A DNA stretch of 64,000 bases from NCBI RefSeq assembly GCF_005860795.2, contig NZ_CP058350.1, forward strand, positions 1,270,501 to 1,334,500. Direction: 5' to 3'. Below the pieces are notes generated by a model that saw only the letters and a list, made by a program, of their open reading frames with translations, did not search any database and was not told the origin of the DNA. The position numbers were made by a program, and so were the translations under genes. The stretch comes from Peteryoungia desertarenae (GTDB taxonomy: Bacteria; Pseudomonadota; Alphaproteobacteria; Rhizobiales; Rhizobiaceae). This document shows positions 1-10,549 of the stretch, one piece after another. The first letter of the stretch is position 1, and the number at the start of each line of letters is the position of its first letter.

Positions 1-1
1 T

Positions 2-730
2 GGCGATGTGGCGATCTTCGAGGTTTCCGGCACCTATGAAGGCGACACGCCCGACACGCAGCGCCGCGTAGCCGGTGGCGTGCGCCGTGGCACGGCCTCG
101 ATTGCCGGTGCCGGCCGCATGTGGTCCAACCAGGCCAAGGGCGGCGGCAAGCCGGTCGATGTCTTCGACGCCAAGGCCGATGCGCTCGCCGTGCTCGAAG
201 CCTGCGGCATTCCGATGAGCAATGTGCAGATCGAGCAGGGTGGCCCGGAATGGTATCACCCCGGCCGGTCCGGTACGATCAAGGCCGGCCCCAAGGTCAT
301 CCTGGGCACCTTCGGTGAATTCCATCCGAAGACGCTGGAAGCGCTCGACGTTTCCGGTGCGCTCTGCGGCTTCGAAATCTATCTCGATGCCCTGCCCGAG
401 CCGAAGAAGAAGGCGACCCGCACCAAGGCAGCACTTGAGCTGTCGTCCTTCCAGATGGTGAAGCGTGACTTCGCCTTTGTCGTTGAAAAGGCGGTGGAAG
501 CCGGCGCAATCATCAAGGCGGCGACGAGTGCGGATCGCAAGCTGATTTCGGGCGTCAATGTCTTCGATATCTTCGAGGGTGCATCCGTCGGCGAGGGCAA
601 GAAGTCGGTGGCGATCGAGGTTCTGATCCAGCCGACCGACAAGACGCTGACCGACGAGGATTTCGATGCGCTGACGAAGAAGATCGTCGGCAATGTCGAA
701 AAGTCCACGGGCGGCACGCTGCGCGCCTGA
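2..730 (+). CDS. pheT: Phenylalanyl-tRNA synthetase beta subunit, C-terminal part (5' end outside window)
   Basis: This is the C-terminal fragment of PheT, the cytoplasmic subunit that works with PheS in an alpha2beta2 enzyme charging tRNA-Phe. The frame is already open at base 2 ([10 protein letters not shown]), so the gene starts upstream of the window; about 242 of the usual roughly 800 residues are visible. The first half fits the end of the catalytic-like core ([19 protein letters not shown]), and the last ~95 residues, from [14 protein letters not shown], form the ferredoxin-fold FDX-ACB anticodon-binding domain. A strong hairpin terminator follows directly, so this is the end of its operon (probably pheST). 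Confidence 0.95.
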   Translation, partial: GDVAIFEVSGTYEGDTPDTQRRVAGGVRRGTASIAGAGRMWSNQAKGGGKPVDVFDAKADALAVLEACGIPMSNVQIEQGGPEWYHPGRSGTIKAGPKVILGTFGEFHPKTLEALDVSGALCGFEIYLDALPEPKKKATRTKAALELSSFQMVKRDFAFVVEKAVEAGAIIKAATSADRKLISGVNVFDIFEGASVGEGKKSVAIEVLIQPTDKTLTDEDFDALTKKIVGNVEKSTGGTLRA

Positions 731-757
731 TCCATCCCATTGCCTGAAGATTGAATG

Positions 758-789
758 AGGGGCTGCTATCGAAAGGCAGCCCCTTTTTC
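758..789 (+). terminator. Intrinsic terminator after pheT
   Basis: A perfect 9-bp stem (AGGGGCTGC / GCAGCCCCT) with a 9-nt loop is followed by a run of T. It lies 27 bases after the pheT stop and before the convergent aldo/keto reductase. Confidence 0.9.
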
Positions 790-791
790 TG

Positions 792-1787
<996 letters not shown>

Positions 1788-1789
1788 CT

Positions 1790-2740
1790 TCATTCTCCAG
1801 CTTCGGTCAATAGATCCATCTGTGATTTGGTAAGCTCAAGCTGACCCGCCGCAATCAGGCTATCAAGCTGCCCGAGGCTCGTTGCCGAGGCAATCGGTGC
1901 CGTGATGCCGGGCCGGGCTGCGACCCAGGCAATGGCAACCGTGGCGGGGCTTGTCCGGGTCTCGGCAGCGATCTGGTCGAGGGCGGCAAGGATGCGCTGC
2001 CCCTTCTCGTCCAGATAACTGCCAACCCGATAGGCGCGGGACGAACCCACCGTGTCCTCAAGCTTGCGATATTTGCCGGTCAGGAACCCGGCGGCCAGGG
2101 CATAATAGCTGATGACGCCAATGTCTTCGCCCATGCAGAGATCGCGGATCTCTCCTTCGAAACGATTGCGGGTATAGAGATTATACTCCGGCTGCAGGAC
2201 GTCGAAGCGCGGCAGACCCGCATGCTTTGCTGCGGCGAGCGAATGTTGCAACTGCGTGGCGTCATAATTCGAGCAGCCGATAGCCCTGATCTTCCCCTCC
2301 CGTTTCAACCGTTCGAAGGCTTGAAGCGTTTCCTCGATGGGCGTGTCCTCATCCGGTTTGTGCGCCAGATAGAGATCGATATGGTCAGTGCCGAGACGTT
2401 TCAGCGAAGCATCGACCGCCTCCAGAATCCACTTCGCCGATAGCCCGGTCTTGCGCCCCTGCGTATCGAAGCCGACCTTGCTGACGATCGTCACGCGTTC
2501 CCGGGGCACCGAGCCGCGCTTCAGCCATTGCCCGATGATCGTTTCGCTCTCGCCACCGACATGACCCTCGACCCAGGACGAATAGACATCTGCCGTGTCG
2601 ATCGTGTCGTAACCGGCGTCGAAGAACCGGTCGAGCAGATCGAAGGATGTTGCTTGATCTGCCGTCCAGCCGAAGACATTACCGCCGAAAACGACAGGGG
2701 CGATGGTAAAGCCGGTGCGGCCGAGCGAGCGTTTTTGCAT
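1790..2740 (-). CDS. Aldo/keto reductase
   Basis: This second aldo/keto reductase has about 316 residues. Asp48 and Tyr53 (DTADVYSSW), Lys88 (VSKVGF) and His127 (YLAHKPD) form the catalytic tetrad. It resembles the YajO/Tas-like group with loose aldehyde, ketone or sugar specificity. The frame stays open 47 codons further upstream, but the start at 2740 ([10 protein letters not shown]) has a GAGG six bases away and fits the family N-terminus. It is the first gene of a two-gene unit and is divergent from the Gfo/Idh/MocA oxidoreductase, a pairing that suggests sugar or polyol oxidation-reduction; this is inference. Confidence 0.88.
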   Translation of the reverse strand: MQKRSLGRTGFTIAPVVFGGNVFGWTADQATSFDLLDRFFDAGYDTIDTADVYSSWVEGHVGGESETIIGQWLKRGSVPRERVTIVSKVGFDTQGRKTGLSAKWILEAVDASLKRLGTDHIDLYLAHKPDEDTPIEETLQAFERLKREGKIRAIGCSNYDATQLQHSLAAAKHAGLPRFDVLQPEYNLYTRNRFEGEIRDLCMGEDIGVISYYALAAGFLTGKYRKLEDTVGSSRAYRVGSYLDEKGQRILAALDQIAAETRTSPATVAIAWVAARPGITAPIASATSLGQLDSLIAAGQLELTKSQMDLLTEAGE

Positions 2741-2930
2741 GGGAAACCTCGGTGGATGTGGCATGCTGCCCTGTTCGTCTACGGTATCAGCACCTTTGCG
2801 CTGCGACCATTCAATTGCTTGAATGGATGGATCAATCCGTTGTTCACCGGACGACATTGGCTCTACCGCATGATTGCGCATGTGAACGCCTTCCCCTAAG
2901 GTCCCGGCAACGTTTCAGGGAGGTAGTTGC

Positions 2931-3917
2931 ATGTTGCGTTTCGGAATTCTGTCGACGGCCAAGATCGGTCGCGAGCTCGTGGTGCCGGCGATCCAGGATG
3001 CGGAAAACTGCGTGGTCACGGCGATTGCCAGTCGCGATGTTGCAAAGGCCCGGGAGATGGCAGATCGTTTCTCGGTTCCACATGCCTTTGGTTCCTATGA
3101 CGAGATGCTGGCCTCCGATGTGATCGATGCGGTCTATATTCCGTTGCCGACGAGCCAGCATGTCGAATGGTCGATCCGCGCTGCCGATGCCGGCAAGCAT
3201 GTGCTCTGCGAAAAGCCGATCGCGCTGAAGGCCGATGATATCGACGCCATTATCGAGGCGCGCGACCGCAACAAGGTCGTGATCTCGGAAGCCTATATGG
3301 TGACCTATGCACCCGTCTGGCGAAAGGTACGTGAGCTGTTGCAGAGCGGCGCCATCGGCAGGCTGAAGATGGTGCAGGGCTCGTTCACCTATTTCAATCG
3401 CGACCCGTCGAACATGCGAAACATTCCGGAGCTTGGCGGTGGCGCGCTGCCTGATATCGGCGTTTATCCGACCATGACGACGCGCTTTGCGACCGGACAG
3501 GAACCGAAGCGCGTACAGGCGGTCGTTGAGCGCGATCCGGAATTTGGCACCGACATCTATTCGAGCGTGAAAGCCGATTTCGGTGAATTCGAACTGAGCT
3601 TCTACGTCTCGACCCAGATGGCAAACCGGCAGCTGATGGTGTTCCACGGCACCGAAGGCTTTATCGAGGTGAAGTCACCCTTCAATGCCGACCGTTGGGG
3701 TGCGGAAGAGGTGGAACTGACCAATCAGGGACACAATGTGTCGCAGATCGTCCGCTTCCAGGATAGCCGCCAATACAAATGCGAGGCCGAGGCCTTTGCC
3801 CGCGCGGCCCTTGGGGCCGCGGAAGAAATCGTCACGCTGGAGAACTCCAAGGCGAACCAGAAGCTGATCGACGCGATCTACCGCGCGGCGGACAAGGACG
3901 GCTGGGAAGAGGTGTAA
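2931..3917 (+). CDS. Gfo/Idh/MocA family oxidoreductase
   Basis: This is a 328-residue NAD(P)-dependent dehydrogenase of the glucose-fructose oxidoreductase / inositol dehydrogenase family. The N-terminal Rossmann fold begins [15 protein letters not shown], and the family EKP motif is at residues 94-96 (VLCEKPIAL), followed by the C-terminal alpha/beta domain (about 120-328). The ATG at 2931 has a good GGGAGG ribosome binding site. The substrate is unknown; the trans-1,2-dihydrobenzene-diol dehydrogenase-like subgroup is possible. It is divergent from the aldo/keto reductase pair, which supports a role in sugar or cyclitol metabolism. Confidence 0.88.
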   Translation: MLRFGILSTAKIGRELVVPAIQDAENCVVTAIASRDVAKAREMADRFSVPHAFGSYDEMLASDVIDAVYIPLPTSQHVEWSIRAADAGKHVLCEKPIALKADDIDAIIEARDRNKVVISEAYMVTYAPVWRKVRELLQSGAIGRLKMVQGSFTYFNRDPSNMRNIPELGGGALPDIGVYPTMTTRFATGQEPKRVQAVVERDPEFGTDIYSSVKADFGEFELSFYVSTQMANRQLMVFHGTEGFIEVKSPFNADRWGAEEVELTNQGHNVSQIVRFQDSRQYKCEAEAFARAALGAAEEIVTLENSKANQKLIDAIYRAADKDGWEEV

Positions 3918-3932
3918 GCGGTAGCTTTCCGA

Positions 3933-4307
3933 TCAGCGGCGGAAGACGAAGCGGGAATAGCCGAAGAAACTGAACAGCATGGCCGCAATCGAGGCGAGAA
4001 CGAGAGCTGCATAGGGGCTGAGCAGCGGCGCTGAGAGAAGCAGCGCCGCATAGACCGCATAATTGACGAAGGCCGATATCAGCCCGACGCTGCCATAGCG
4101 AAAACCCTCGACAACAATCGAGCGTCTTGAAGCACCAAAGGTGAAGGTGCGATTGCAAAACCAGGTGACCAGCATGGCAAGCCCGATGGCGATGATGCGC
4201 GCGGGCAGCGGACCAATCGGTGTAAAACTCAAGAGAAGCCACAGGACACCAAAGTCGACGGCAAAACCGGCGCCGCCGACGATGGCAAAACGGACAAACC
4301 TCTTCAT
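3933..4307 (-). CDS. GtrA family membrane protein
   Basis: This 124-residue integral membrane protein has four predicted helices and the GtrA signature at its start (FVRFAIVGGAGFAVDFGVLWLL) and the conserved CNRTFTF segment after helix 2. GtrA-type proteins are thought to flip or escort polyprenyl-phosphate-linked sugars across the inner membrane. Its ATG overlaps the TGA of the upstream glycosyltransferase (ATGA), so the two are translationally coupled and probably work as a synthase plus flippase pair. It is convergent with the Gfo/Idh gene, with only 15 bases between them. Confidence 0.88.
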   Translation of the reverse strand: MKRFVRFAIVGGAGFAVDFGVLWLLLSFTPIGPLPARIIAIGLAMLVTWFCNRTFTFGASRRSIVVEGFRYGSVGLISAFVNYAVYAALLLSAPLLSPYAALVLASIAAMLFSFFGYSRFVFRR

Positions 4308-5329
4308 GCCGCGTCTGCTGAGGGAGCGACGCGGCTCGCGCGCTCCATTGGAGCAGTCTCGGCCAACTCTGGCTGAGTGCGGATCGCACCGCTCCTGAGA
4401 GCGGGCAGCGTCAGATAATGAATCCGTAGTTGTTCGGCCCTCGAGCGCGCCAGAGAATCGAGGATGAGTGCTGCGGTGAACGACAGAAACGATGTCATCA
4501 TCAGCGCCATGGCCGCAATCCAGGTTGGCATGCGCGTGACAAGGCCGGTTGTGAAGAATTCGAAAAGCACGGGCGCCATGAACATAAGGCTGGCGGTCAT
4601 CAGGCCAGCGCTGATGAGCCCGAAAAAGGCAAACGGCCGCGTCTCCTTCATCAGCATGGCGAACATCCAGAGGATCTTGAAGCCGTCCTTGAAGGTGGAA
4701 AGCTTGGAATGAGAGCCGTCAGGGCGCCGTCCATAATCGAGTTCCAGTTCGCAGACCGGAAGCTTCAGCCGCGAAGCATGAACGGACATCTCCGTCTCGA
4801 TCTCGAAGCCACCGGAAACGGCAGGGAAGCTTTTGACATAGCGGCGCGAAAATGCGCGATATCCGGACAGAATATCGGAGAAATCATTGCCAAACAGAAG
4901 GCGATAAAGCCCATTGAACAGGCGATTGCCAAAGGCATGGCCCTGTCGGCCGGCATCTGCATGGACACCGCGACGGGTGCCAACAACCATATCCGCGCGC
5001 TCGGTGATCAGGGTTCTGATCAATTCCTCCGCATCATCAGGGGCATAGGTGCCGTCACCATCGGCCATGATATAGATATCGGCATCGATGTCGCAGAACA
5101 TGCGCCGCACGACATGACCCTTGCCCTGTCGTCGCTCGCGCACAACGGTGGCCCCGGCAAGCATCGCGGTGAGCGCGGTGCCATCGGTCGAGTTGTTGTC
5201 ATAGACATAGATCCGAGCATCGGGCAGTGCCTTGCGGAATCCCTGAACGACCGAACCGATCGTGGCGGCCTCATTGTAACAGGGCAGAAGGACAGCGATA
5301 TCCAGCGACGAAGAAGCAGTACCAGTCAT
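4304..5329 (-). CDS. Family 2 glycosyltransferase, polyprenyl-phosphate sugar synthase type
   Basis: This protein of about 341 residues has an N-terminal GT-A glycosyltransferase domain (VLLPCYNEAATIG, YDNNSTDGT, MADGDGTYAPDDAEEL with the metal-binding DGD) and two or three C-terminal hydrophobic helices. That layout is that of dolichol- or undecaprenyl-phosphate mannose/glucose synthases, which make the lipid-linked sugar donor at the inner membrane. A GTG at 5344 and an ATG at 5329 are both possible starts; neither has a clear ribosome binding site. It is coupled to GtrA and divergent from the large GT-C-like protein, which could use the lipid-linked sugar as donor. The acceptor is unknown. 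Confidence 0.87.
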   Translation of the reverse strand: MTGTASSSLDIAVLLPCYNEAATIGSVVQGFRKALPDARIYVYDNNSTDGTALTAMLAGATVVRERRQGKGHVVRRMFCDIDADIYIMADGDGTYAPDDAEELIRTLITERADMVVGTRRGVHADAGRQGHAFGNRLFNGLYRLLFGNDFSDILSGYRAFSRRYVKSFPAVSGGFEIETEMSVHASRLKLPVCELELDYGRRPDGSHSKLSTFKDGFKILWMFAMLMKETRPFAFFGLISAGLMTASLMFMAPVLFEFFTTGLVTRMPTWIAAMALMMTSFLSFTAALILDSLARSRAEQLRIHYLTLPALRSGAIRTQPELAETAPMERASRVAPSADAA

Positions 5330-5493
5330 TCGGAGGACGCCCACAAGAGTGACGGCAGCCGGACGGCTACCATTTCGCTTTACTATTTCTTGAGAAGGTT
5401 AAGGCTAGGTTTCAGCACCAGATGGAGTTTGAATTCTTCTTTGTCGGCTGTGTTCAGCCCCCATGAAGATGCCCCGACAAACAAGGAATGAAG

Positions 5494-7338
5494 ATGGTTG
5501 ACCGTGCCTTGAAACCGGCTCAGGACAAGCCGGCGTCTTCAAGACCGCTTGGCGAACGCACCGGTTTTGTTGTCGCGCTGGCGGCGCTGATCGCAATCGC
5601 ACTGCTTGCCCTGCTCAACCTTCCCACCATGGGTGACTATGTCGGCGCCGATAATGACGATGTCATGCGCCTCGTTCAGGTCCGCGATCTTCTGGCCGGT
5701 CAGGGATGGTTTGATCTGACCCAGTATCGCCTGGGGCTCGACGGCGGCACGCTGATGCATTGGTCGCGCCTGATTGACCTGCCGATCGCCGCGCTGATCC
5801 TGCTTTTCTCCCTCTTCGTTTCGCCAGAAATGGCCGAAATGCTCGCTGTCCTGATCTGGCCGATGGTTTTGGTCATTCCCCTGACGCTCGCCGTCGCGAT
5901 TGCAGCAAAACGGCTTGGCGACATTGCTGCCTTGCATGTGGCGATGTTTCTGTTGGTCCTTTTCGTCATCACCTCCAACCGCTTTTTGCCGGGCGCAATT
6001 GACCATCACAATGTGCAACTGATCTTGATCGCACTGATGGTTGCGGGCCTGCTTGATCAGGACCGCCGTCCTTCCAGTTTTGCCTTGACGAGTGTGGCGG
6101 CGGCGGGCGCGCTGGCGATCGGCGCTGAGACAACGCCCTTCGTGGCGACCGTCTGTGCCATCGTTGCCGCACTCTGGGCCTTCCATGGGCCTGAGATCGC
6201 AGTTGCCATTCGTGCGTTTTCGCTGACATTGCTGTTCTCGGTCTCACTGCTCTTCTTTGCAACCGTACCACCATCGGCCTATTCGGTGGTGACTTGCGAC
6301 ACGCTGTCGATGGGCTATTACGGTCTCGTTTCCGTTGGGGCCGGTGCTCTGTTCCTCGCGACCTTTGTCCATCCGGCTCACGATATCCGGATTCGGATCG
6401 GCACTTTGGCGGGCATCGGCATTCTTGTCATGGCCGCAGCGGTGGTGATCGCACCGGAATGCCTGAGCAGCCCCTTGAGCAATCTCGATCCGCTGCTGGT
6501 TGAGCTCTGGCTGAACGGCGTCTCCGAGGCCCGCTCTTTCGCAGCAATGCTGAAGGTGGAGCCCGGTGCCATTGGCGGCTTCTACGCTGTCCCGATCTTT
6601 GCCGTTGCAGTTTGCGCCACCCGTATGGTGAACCGTGACCGGTTCGAGCAGCATGCCATCTTGCTGGTGCTGCTGCTGGTCTGCCTGCTGATTGCCTTTG
6701 TTCAGGTTCGGGGCGCCATTTTCGCCAACCTTCTGGCCATCCTGCCGCTCTCTATGCTGATTGCCGAACTGCGCCAGAGATATCGCGCAGAGCCGGAGCA
6801 TCTTGGAATGGGCTTTGTCTTCGGCCTTGCAGCCATCGTCGCCGTGCCAAGTGTTTGGACACTTGGTGGCGTGATGATCACCGAAGGAGAAAGGGGACTG
6901 GCCGAGCGCTTCAAGGGTGTGGCCGGCACTAGCGTCGCAGCGGGCGATGCGGAGAGCTGCCTCCCGCGCGACATTGCACGCCAGCTTGTTCTCTTGCCGC
7001 AGACGACGATTGCCGCCCCATCCGACCTCGGTGCGGAAATCCTTCGCTTCACGCCGCATCGTGTGTTGTCTGCCCCTTACCATCGAAACCAGGGTGGGAT
7101 GCTGACCGAGCTGCATCTCGGGCTTGCCACGCCGCAGGAAGCAGTCGCCTTCCTGCGTGGAGCCGATGTCGGACTGGTGCTCTTCTGCGCGAGCAACCCG
7201 CAAACAAGGATCCTTGCGGGCATGAAAGAGGATGGGCTGTATGCGGCGCTAACCAGAGGCGAGGTCCCACCCTATCTGCGCCCGCTGCCGCGCAATCCCG
7301 CCTCTGGTCTCATCGTCTATCAGGTCAATCTGAGATAG
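5494..7338 (+). CDS. Large polytopic membrane protein, GT-C / STT3-like
   Basis: This protein of about 614 residues has roughly 11-13 hydrophobic helices and a C-terminal soluble part of about 150 residues. Counting from the ATG at 5488, the first large loop after helix 1 carries an acidic motif (GADNDDVMRL, residues 53-62) and HW-R residues near 91-94, and the next loop carries DHHN (172-175). That pattern recalls the acidic loop motifs of STT3/PglB/AglB oligosaccharyltransferases, but there is no WWDYG. The ATG at 5494 is preferred because AAGGA is six bases upstream of it and adjoins the ATG at 5488. It is divergent from a GT2-GtrA pair that would supply a lipid-linked sugar. Homologues are usually called hypothetical; the function is inferred. 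Confidence 0.6.
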   Translation: MVDRALKPAQDKPASSRPLGERTGFVVALAALIAIALLALLNLPTMGDYVGADNDDVMRLVQVRDLLAGQGWFDLTQYRLGLDGGTLMHWSRLIDLPIAALILLFSLFVSPEMAEMLAVLIWPMVLVIPLTLAVAIAAKRLGDIAALHVAMFLLVLFVITSNRFLPGAIDHHNVQLILIALMVAGLLDQDRRPSSFALTSVAAAGALAIGAETTPFVATVCAIVAALWAFHGPEIAVAIRAFSLTLLFSVSLLFFATVPPSAYSVVTCDTLSMGYYGLVSVGAGALFLATFVHPAHDIRIRIGTLAGIGILVMAAAVVIAPECLSSPLSNLDPLLVELWLNGVSEARSFAAMLKVEPGAIGGFYAVPIFAVAVCATRMVNRDRFEQHAILLVLLLVCLLIAFVQVRGAIFANLLAILPLSMLIAELRQRYRAEPEHLGMGFVFGLAAIVAVPSVWTLGGVMITEGERGLAERFKGVAGTSVAAGDAESCLPRDIARQLVLLPQTTIAAPSDLGAEILRFTPHRVLSAPYHRNQGGMLTELHLGLATPQEAVAFLRGADVGLVLFCASNPQTRILAGMKEDGLYAALTRGEVPPYLRPLPRNPASGLIVYQVNLR

Positions 7339-7433
7339 CCAGGCTGCTGCCGGAGACTTTGCCTGAGCGAAGGGAAGGTGGGAAACTGGCGATGTCCTGC
7401 TGATCCTCGTCGGGATTTCGGCTAGGAAGGAGC

Positions 7434-9026
7434 ATGAGCAATTTCTTCGACAGCGATTCGCCCACCAACCTGACCGAATTCTCCGTTTCAGAACTGTCCG
7501 GGTCCATCAAGCGGACCATCGAGACGGCCTTTGATCATGTGCGTGTGCGCGGCGAAATATCCGGTTTTCGCGGACCGCATTCGTCGGGCCATGCCTACTT
7601 CTCGCTGAAAGACGACAAGGCCCGCATTGACGCCGTCATCTGGAAGGGGGCCTTTTCCAAGCTGAAACATCGCCCGGAAGAAGGCATGGAAGTGATCGCC
7701 ACCGGCAAGATCACGACTTTCCCAGGCTCATCCAAATACCAGATCGTCATCGAGCAATTGGAGCCTGCAGGCGCAGGCGCGCTGATGGCGCTGCTTGAAG
7801 AGCGTAAGCGGCGCTTTACGGCGGAAGGTCTGTTTGATCCCGCCCATAAGCAGCTACTGCCTTTCATGCCGAAGGTGATCGGCGTCGTGACGTCTCCGAC
7901 TGGTGCCGTCATTCGAGACATCCTGCATCGCATTACCGATCGTTTTCCCGTTCACGTGGTCGTTTGGCCGGTCAAGGTACAGGGTGAGGGATCGGGCGAT
8001 GAAGTGGCCAGTGCCATTCGCGGCTTCAATGCCCTGGAGCCCGGCGGCCAGATGGCACGCCCCGATGTGCTCATTGTGGCGCGCGGAGGCGGCTCGCTTG
8101 AGGATCTCTGGAGCTTCAATGATGAAGCAGTGGTTCGCGCCGCAGCCGAAAGCGATATCCCCCTGATCTCGGCTGTCGGCCACGAGACCGATTGGACGTT
8201 GATCGATTACGCTGCCGATGTGCGCGCCCCAACGCCGACAGGGGCTGCCGAAATGGCGGTTCCGGTCAAGGCAGATTTGGAAGCCCAGATTGCAAGTCTT
8301 GCAGCAAGGTTGTCAGGCGCGATGAACCGGCAGATGGATTTCCGCCGACAGAATCTGAGGGCGCTTGCACGAGCCCTGCCGTCGCTCGACCAGTTATTGG
8401 CTCTGCCGCGCCGCCGCTTTGACGAGGCCGCCGCCGGATTGGGCCGAAGCCTTGAGCTCAACACAATGAACAAGCGTCGCAGCTTTGAGCAGGTGGCAGC
8501 GCGGCTCTCGACCGATATGCTGGCAAGGCGCTTGATGGAGCGTCAGCAACGGCTGACGGATCAGGCGGGTCGTGCAGAGCGTATCATCGAAAGACTGATC
8601 GCAAGGAACAGGACGACGCTGGGTGGTTTCGATGCGGCGCTAAGAGCAGTGCCGGGCCGTTTGGGGGCGATGACGGCGCGTTCGAAAGACCGGCTGGAAG
8701 GCCTTGGCCGGCGCGCAGGCAGCGCCGTAAGCCATGATCTTCGCCGTGCGCGACAGGCGCTTGTCGCCCAGGACCGTGTGCTGCAGTCGCTTTCCTATAC
8801 CAATGTCCTGTCACGCGGTTACGCCGTCATCCGCGATGGCGACAACCGCCCCGTCACGCGTGCAGAGATGCTCTCGAAAGGGCAGGGCATTGACATCCAG
8901 TTTGCCGACGGGCGCGTTGCGGCTGTGACAGGAGAGGGTGCAGAACCTGCGCCGAGTTCGGCAAAACCGCCGCCGCGGTCCTCGAAGAAATCGGAGCCGC
9001 CCGCCGGACAGGGTAGCCTGTTCTGA
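7434..9026 (+). CDS. xseA: Exodeoxyribonuclease VII large subunit
   Basis: XseA is the catalytic subunit that with XseB degrades single-stranded DNA into oligonucleotides and takes part in mismatch repair. The protein has 530 residues: an N-terminal OB-fold (about 20-115, with [20 protein letters not shown]), the nuclease domain with the family segments [30 protein letters not shown] and [12 protein letters not shown], and a long helical C-terminus rich in Arg and Ala ending in a Pro/Ser/Lys-rich tail. The stop TGA overlaps the ATG of the next gene by one base, so the two are co-translated. No xseB is present in the window. Confidence 0.96.
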   Translation: MSNFFDSDSPTNLTEFSVSELSGSIKRTIETAFDHVRVRGEISGFRGPHSSGHAYFSLKDDKARIDAVIWKGAFSKLKHRPEEGMEVIATGKITTFPGSSKYQIVIEQLEPAGAGALMALLEERKRRFTAEGLFDPAHKQLLPFMPKVIGVVTSPTGAVIRDILHRITDRFPVHVVVWPVKVQGEGSGDEVASAIRGFNALEPGGQMARPDVLIVARGGGSLEDLWSFNDEAVVRAAAESDIPLISAVGHETDWTLIDYAADVRAPTPTGAAEMAVPVKADLEAQIASLAARLSGAMNRQMDFRRQNLRALARALPSLDQLLALPRRRFDEAAAGLGRSLELNTMNKRRSFEQVAARLSTDMLARRLMERQQRLTDQAGRAERIIERLIARNRTTLGGFDAALRAVPGRLGAMTARSKDRLEGLGRRAGSAVSHDLRRARQALVAQDRVLQSLSYTNVLSRGYAVIRDGDNRPVTRAEMLSKGQGIDIQFADGRVAAVTGEGAEPAPSSAKPPPRSSKKSEPPAGQGSLF

Positions 9027-9628
9027 TGGAAGCCCGTCGTTTCCTTGTCGTCCTCGCCCATCCCCTGCCGGAAAGTTTTGCCGCGTCTGCAGCTCTGACC
9101 GTGGCCGAGGCTCTGCAGGCAAAAGGTCATGCGGTGGACCTCATCGATCTTTATGCCGAAGACTTCGATCCGCGCCTTTCTCCGAGAGAACGCGCAGCAT
9201 ACATGCAGCCGGGCTATCAGCCGGACGCAGATGTTGCCCAGCTCGTCGAGCGGCTGAAGGCGGCAGATGGATTGATCCTTGTCTTTCCCCAATGGTGGTT
9301 CAACCTGCCCGCCATGATGAAAGGGTTTATCGACCGGGTCTTCGTCCCTGGCGTTGCCTTTGATCACGACGCGAACGGCGGGCGGCTGATACCTCTCCTC
9401 ACCCAGATCCGAACCTTCTGGGTGGTAACGTCGACCGGCTCACCCTGGTGGATCGTGCATCTCTATATGGGCAGTCCTGTAAAGCGCATTCTCAAGCGCG
9501 GCGTCGCTGCATTTTGCGCCAAGAAGCTCGATTTCAGGATTTTTTCGCTCCATGACATGGACAGGATAACCGAGCGGAAACGCACGGCTTTTCTAGCTAC
9601 GTTGGCTCGTTTTACGGCAAAGATCTGA
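9026..9628 (+). CDS. Flavodoxin-fold NAD(P)H oxidoreductase
   Basis: This 200-residue protein belongs to the NAD(P)H:quinone oxidoreductase / modulator of drug activity family with a flavodoxin-like fold binding FMN or FAD. The family segments are LVVLAHPLPESF at the N-terminus, GLILVFPQWWFNLPAMMKGF (about 83-102) and FIDRVFVPGVAFDH. Such enzymes reduce quinones by two electrons and protect against redox cycling. It starts within the xseA stop codon (TGATG), so expression depends on xseA. The exact substrate is not known. Confidence 0.85.
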   Translation: MEARRFLVVLAHPLPESFAASAALTVAEALQAKGHAVDLIDLYAEDFDPRLSPRERAAYMQPGYQPDADVAQLVERLKAADGLILVFPQWWFNLPAMMKGFIDRVFVPGVAFDHDANGGRLIPLLTQIRTFWVVTSTGSPWWIVHLYMGSPVKRILKRGVAAFCAKKLDFRIFSLHDMDRITERKRTAFLATLARFTAKI

Positions 9629-9657
9629 CATTTAAGCTGTCCTTGAAAAACTAAAAG

Positions 9658-9686
9658 TTGACGCGAGCGGTGATCCATACTATTTA
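9658..9686 (+). promoter_or_regulatory. Sigma-70-type promoter of the cold-shock gene
   Basis: TTGACG and TATTTA are separated by exactly 17 bases. The predicted transcript start near 9693 leaves a 5' leader of about 140 bases before the cspA-like start, the leader length expected of cold-shock mRNAs. Confidence 0.7.
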
Positions 9687-9832
9687 CGGTTTATCGAATT
9701 TTGCTTGCTGAGCTTTGGTTACCGCGTCGGTCTAATCCGCGCCTTGTCGAACTTTCCTTTCAAAAATCGCTATCACCATCCGCAGCGCGATGTCGTGCTG
9801 TGGTTTCGCACTTCGCTATGAAAGGGTTCATC

Positions 9833-10042
9833 ATGACCACTGGCACAGTAAAATGGTTTAATTCCACCAAGGGCTTCGGCTTCATTCAGCCTGACAACGG
9901 CGGCCCGGATGCATTCGTGCACATTTCCGCAGTTGAACGCGCTGGGATGCGCGAAATCGTTGAAGGCCAGAAGATCGGCTACGACATGGAGCGCGACAGC
10001 AAGTCGGGCAAGATGTCGGCCTGTAACCTTCAGGCTGCCTAA
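9833..10042 (+). CDS. Cold-shock protein (CspA family)
   Basis: This is a 69-residue single-domain OB-fold protein that binds single-stranded RNA and DNA and acts as an RNA chaperone. Both RNP motifs are visible: KGFGFI (RNP1, residues 13-18) and VHI (RNP2, about 30-32), after the conserved TGTVKWFNSTK. The ATG at 9833 is chosen because AAAGGG lies six bases upstream and the protein then begins exactly as the family does; an in-frame ATG at 9818 would add five residues. It has its own promoter and long leader and is followed by a terminator, so it is probably monocistronic. Confidence 0.95.
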   Translation: MTTGTVKWFNSTKGFGFIQPDNGGPDAFVHISAVERAGMREIVEGQKIGYDMERDSKSGKMSACNLQAA

Positions 10043-10107
10043 ATCGGGATCAGCTTTCCTTTGACCACGGATGTACTGGCACTGTCGAAAGCTACGATCC
10101 CAACCGA

Positions 10108-10134
10108 GGTCAGGCATCTTGCCTGGCCTTTTTT
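10108..10134 (+). terminator. Intrinsic terminator after the cold-shock gene
   Basis: A 9-bp stem with one G-T wobble (GGTCAGGCA / TGCCTGGCC) and a 3-base loop is followed by six T. It separates the cold-shock gene from the next small gene. Confidence 0.88.
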
Positions 10135-10171
10135 ATTGCCGCCCGGCGATCGGGCAGCTGAGGAGTAACGC

Positions 10172-10396
10172 ATGGCAGACACTTACAGCAAATCACGGCA
10201 GCAGGCCGAAATTGCTTTTGGCAACACGCAGTCGCAGTTTTTTGCCCGCGGCCAGGCTCTTGAGGAACAGGACTCGCTTGTAAATGCAAGCGAGGAGAAG
10301 ACCTTGCGGCTGCGCGAAGCGCGTCTGGCGAAGGAACTGAGTGATCGTGAAGCGGCCACATCCGCCTTGATCCTGAAACGTTCAAGAAAAGCCTGA
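10172..10396 (+). CDS. Small conserved hypothetical protein
   Basis: This 74-residue protein is charged and mostly helical, with alternating Arg, Ala and Glu in its second half (EEKTLRLREARLAKELSDRE) that looks like a short coiled coil. It has no signal peptide and no cysteine, so it should be cytoplasmic. A good ribosome binding site (GAGGAG) precedes the ATG. It lies directly after a cold-shock gene and its terminator and before a DUF6481-like gene that is also Arg/Ala-rich. I do not recognise a known function. Codon use resembles that of the neighbours. Confidence 0.72.
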   Translation: MADTYSKSRQQAEIAFGNTQSQFFARGQALEEQDSLVNASEEKTLRLREARLAKELSDREAATSALILKRSRKA

Positions 10397-10549
10397 CAGC
10401 CATTGGCGGCAACGCATGGTCCATCCATGGATTCTGCCGTCCGCCATGATCGATTTATGCGCCCGTCACCGATGGGCTGAAACCGCTCTCCTGCCCCGTC
10501 GGCTCGTCAAGGACCGTTCGAGGGACCGAGCCATACACGGGAACTGAGT

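Noticed and set aside
10501..10532. Terminator between the 74-residue protein and the DUF6481-like gene
   Set aside because: GGCTCG / CGAGCC are only 6 bp with a 20-base loop and no T run follows.
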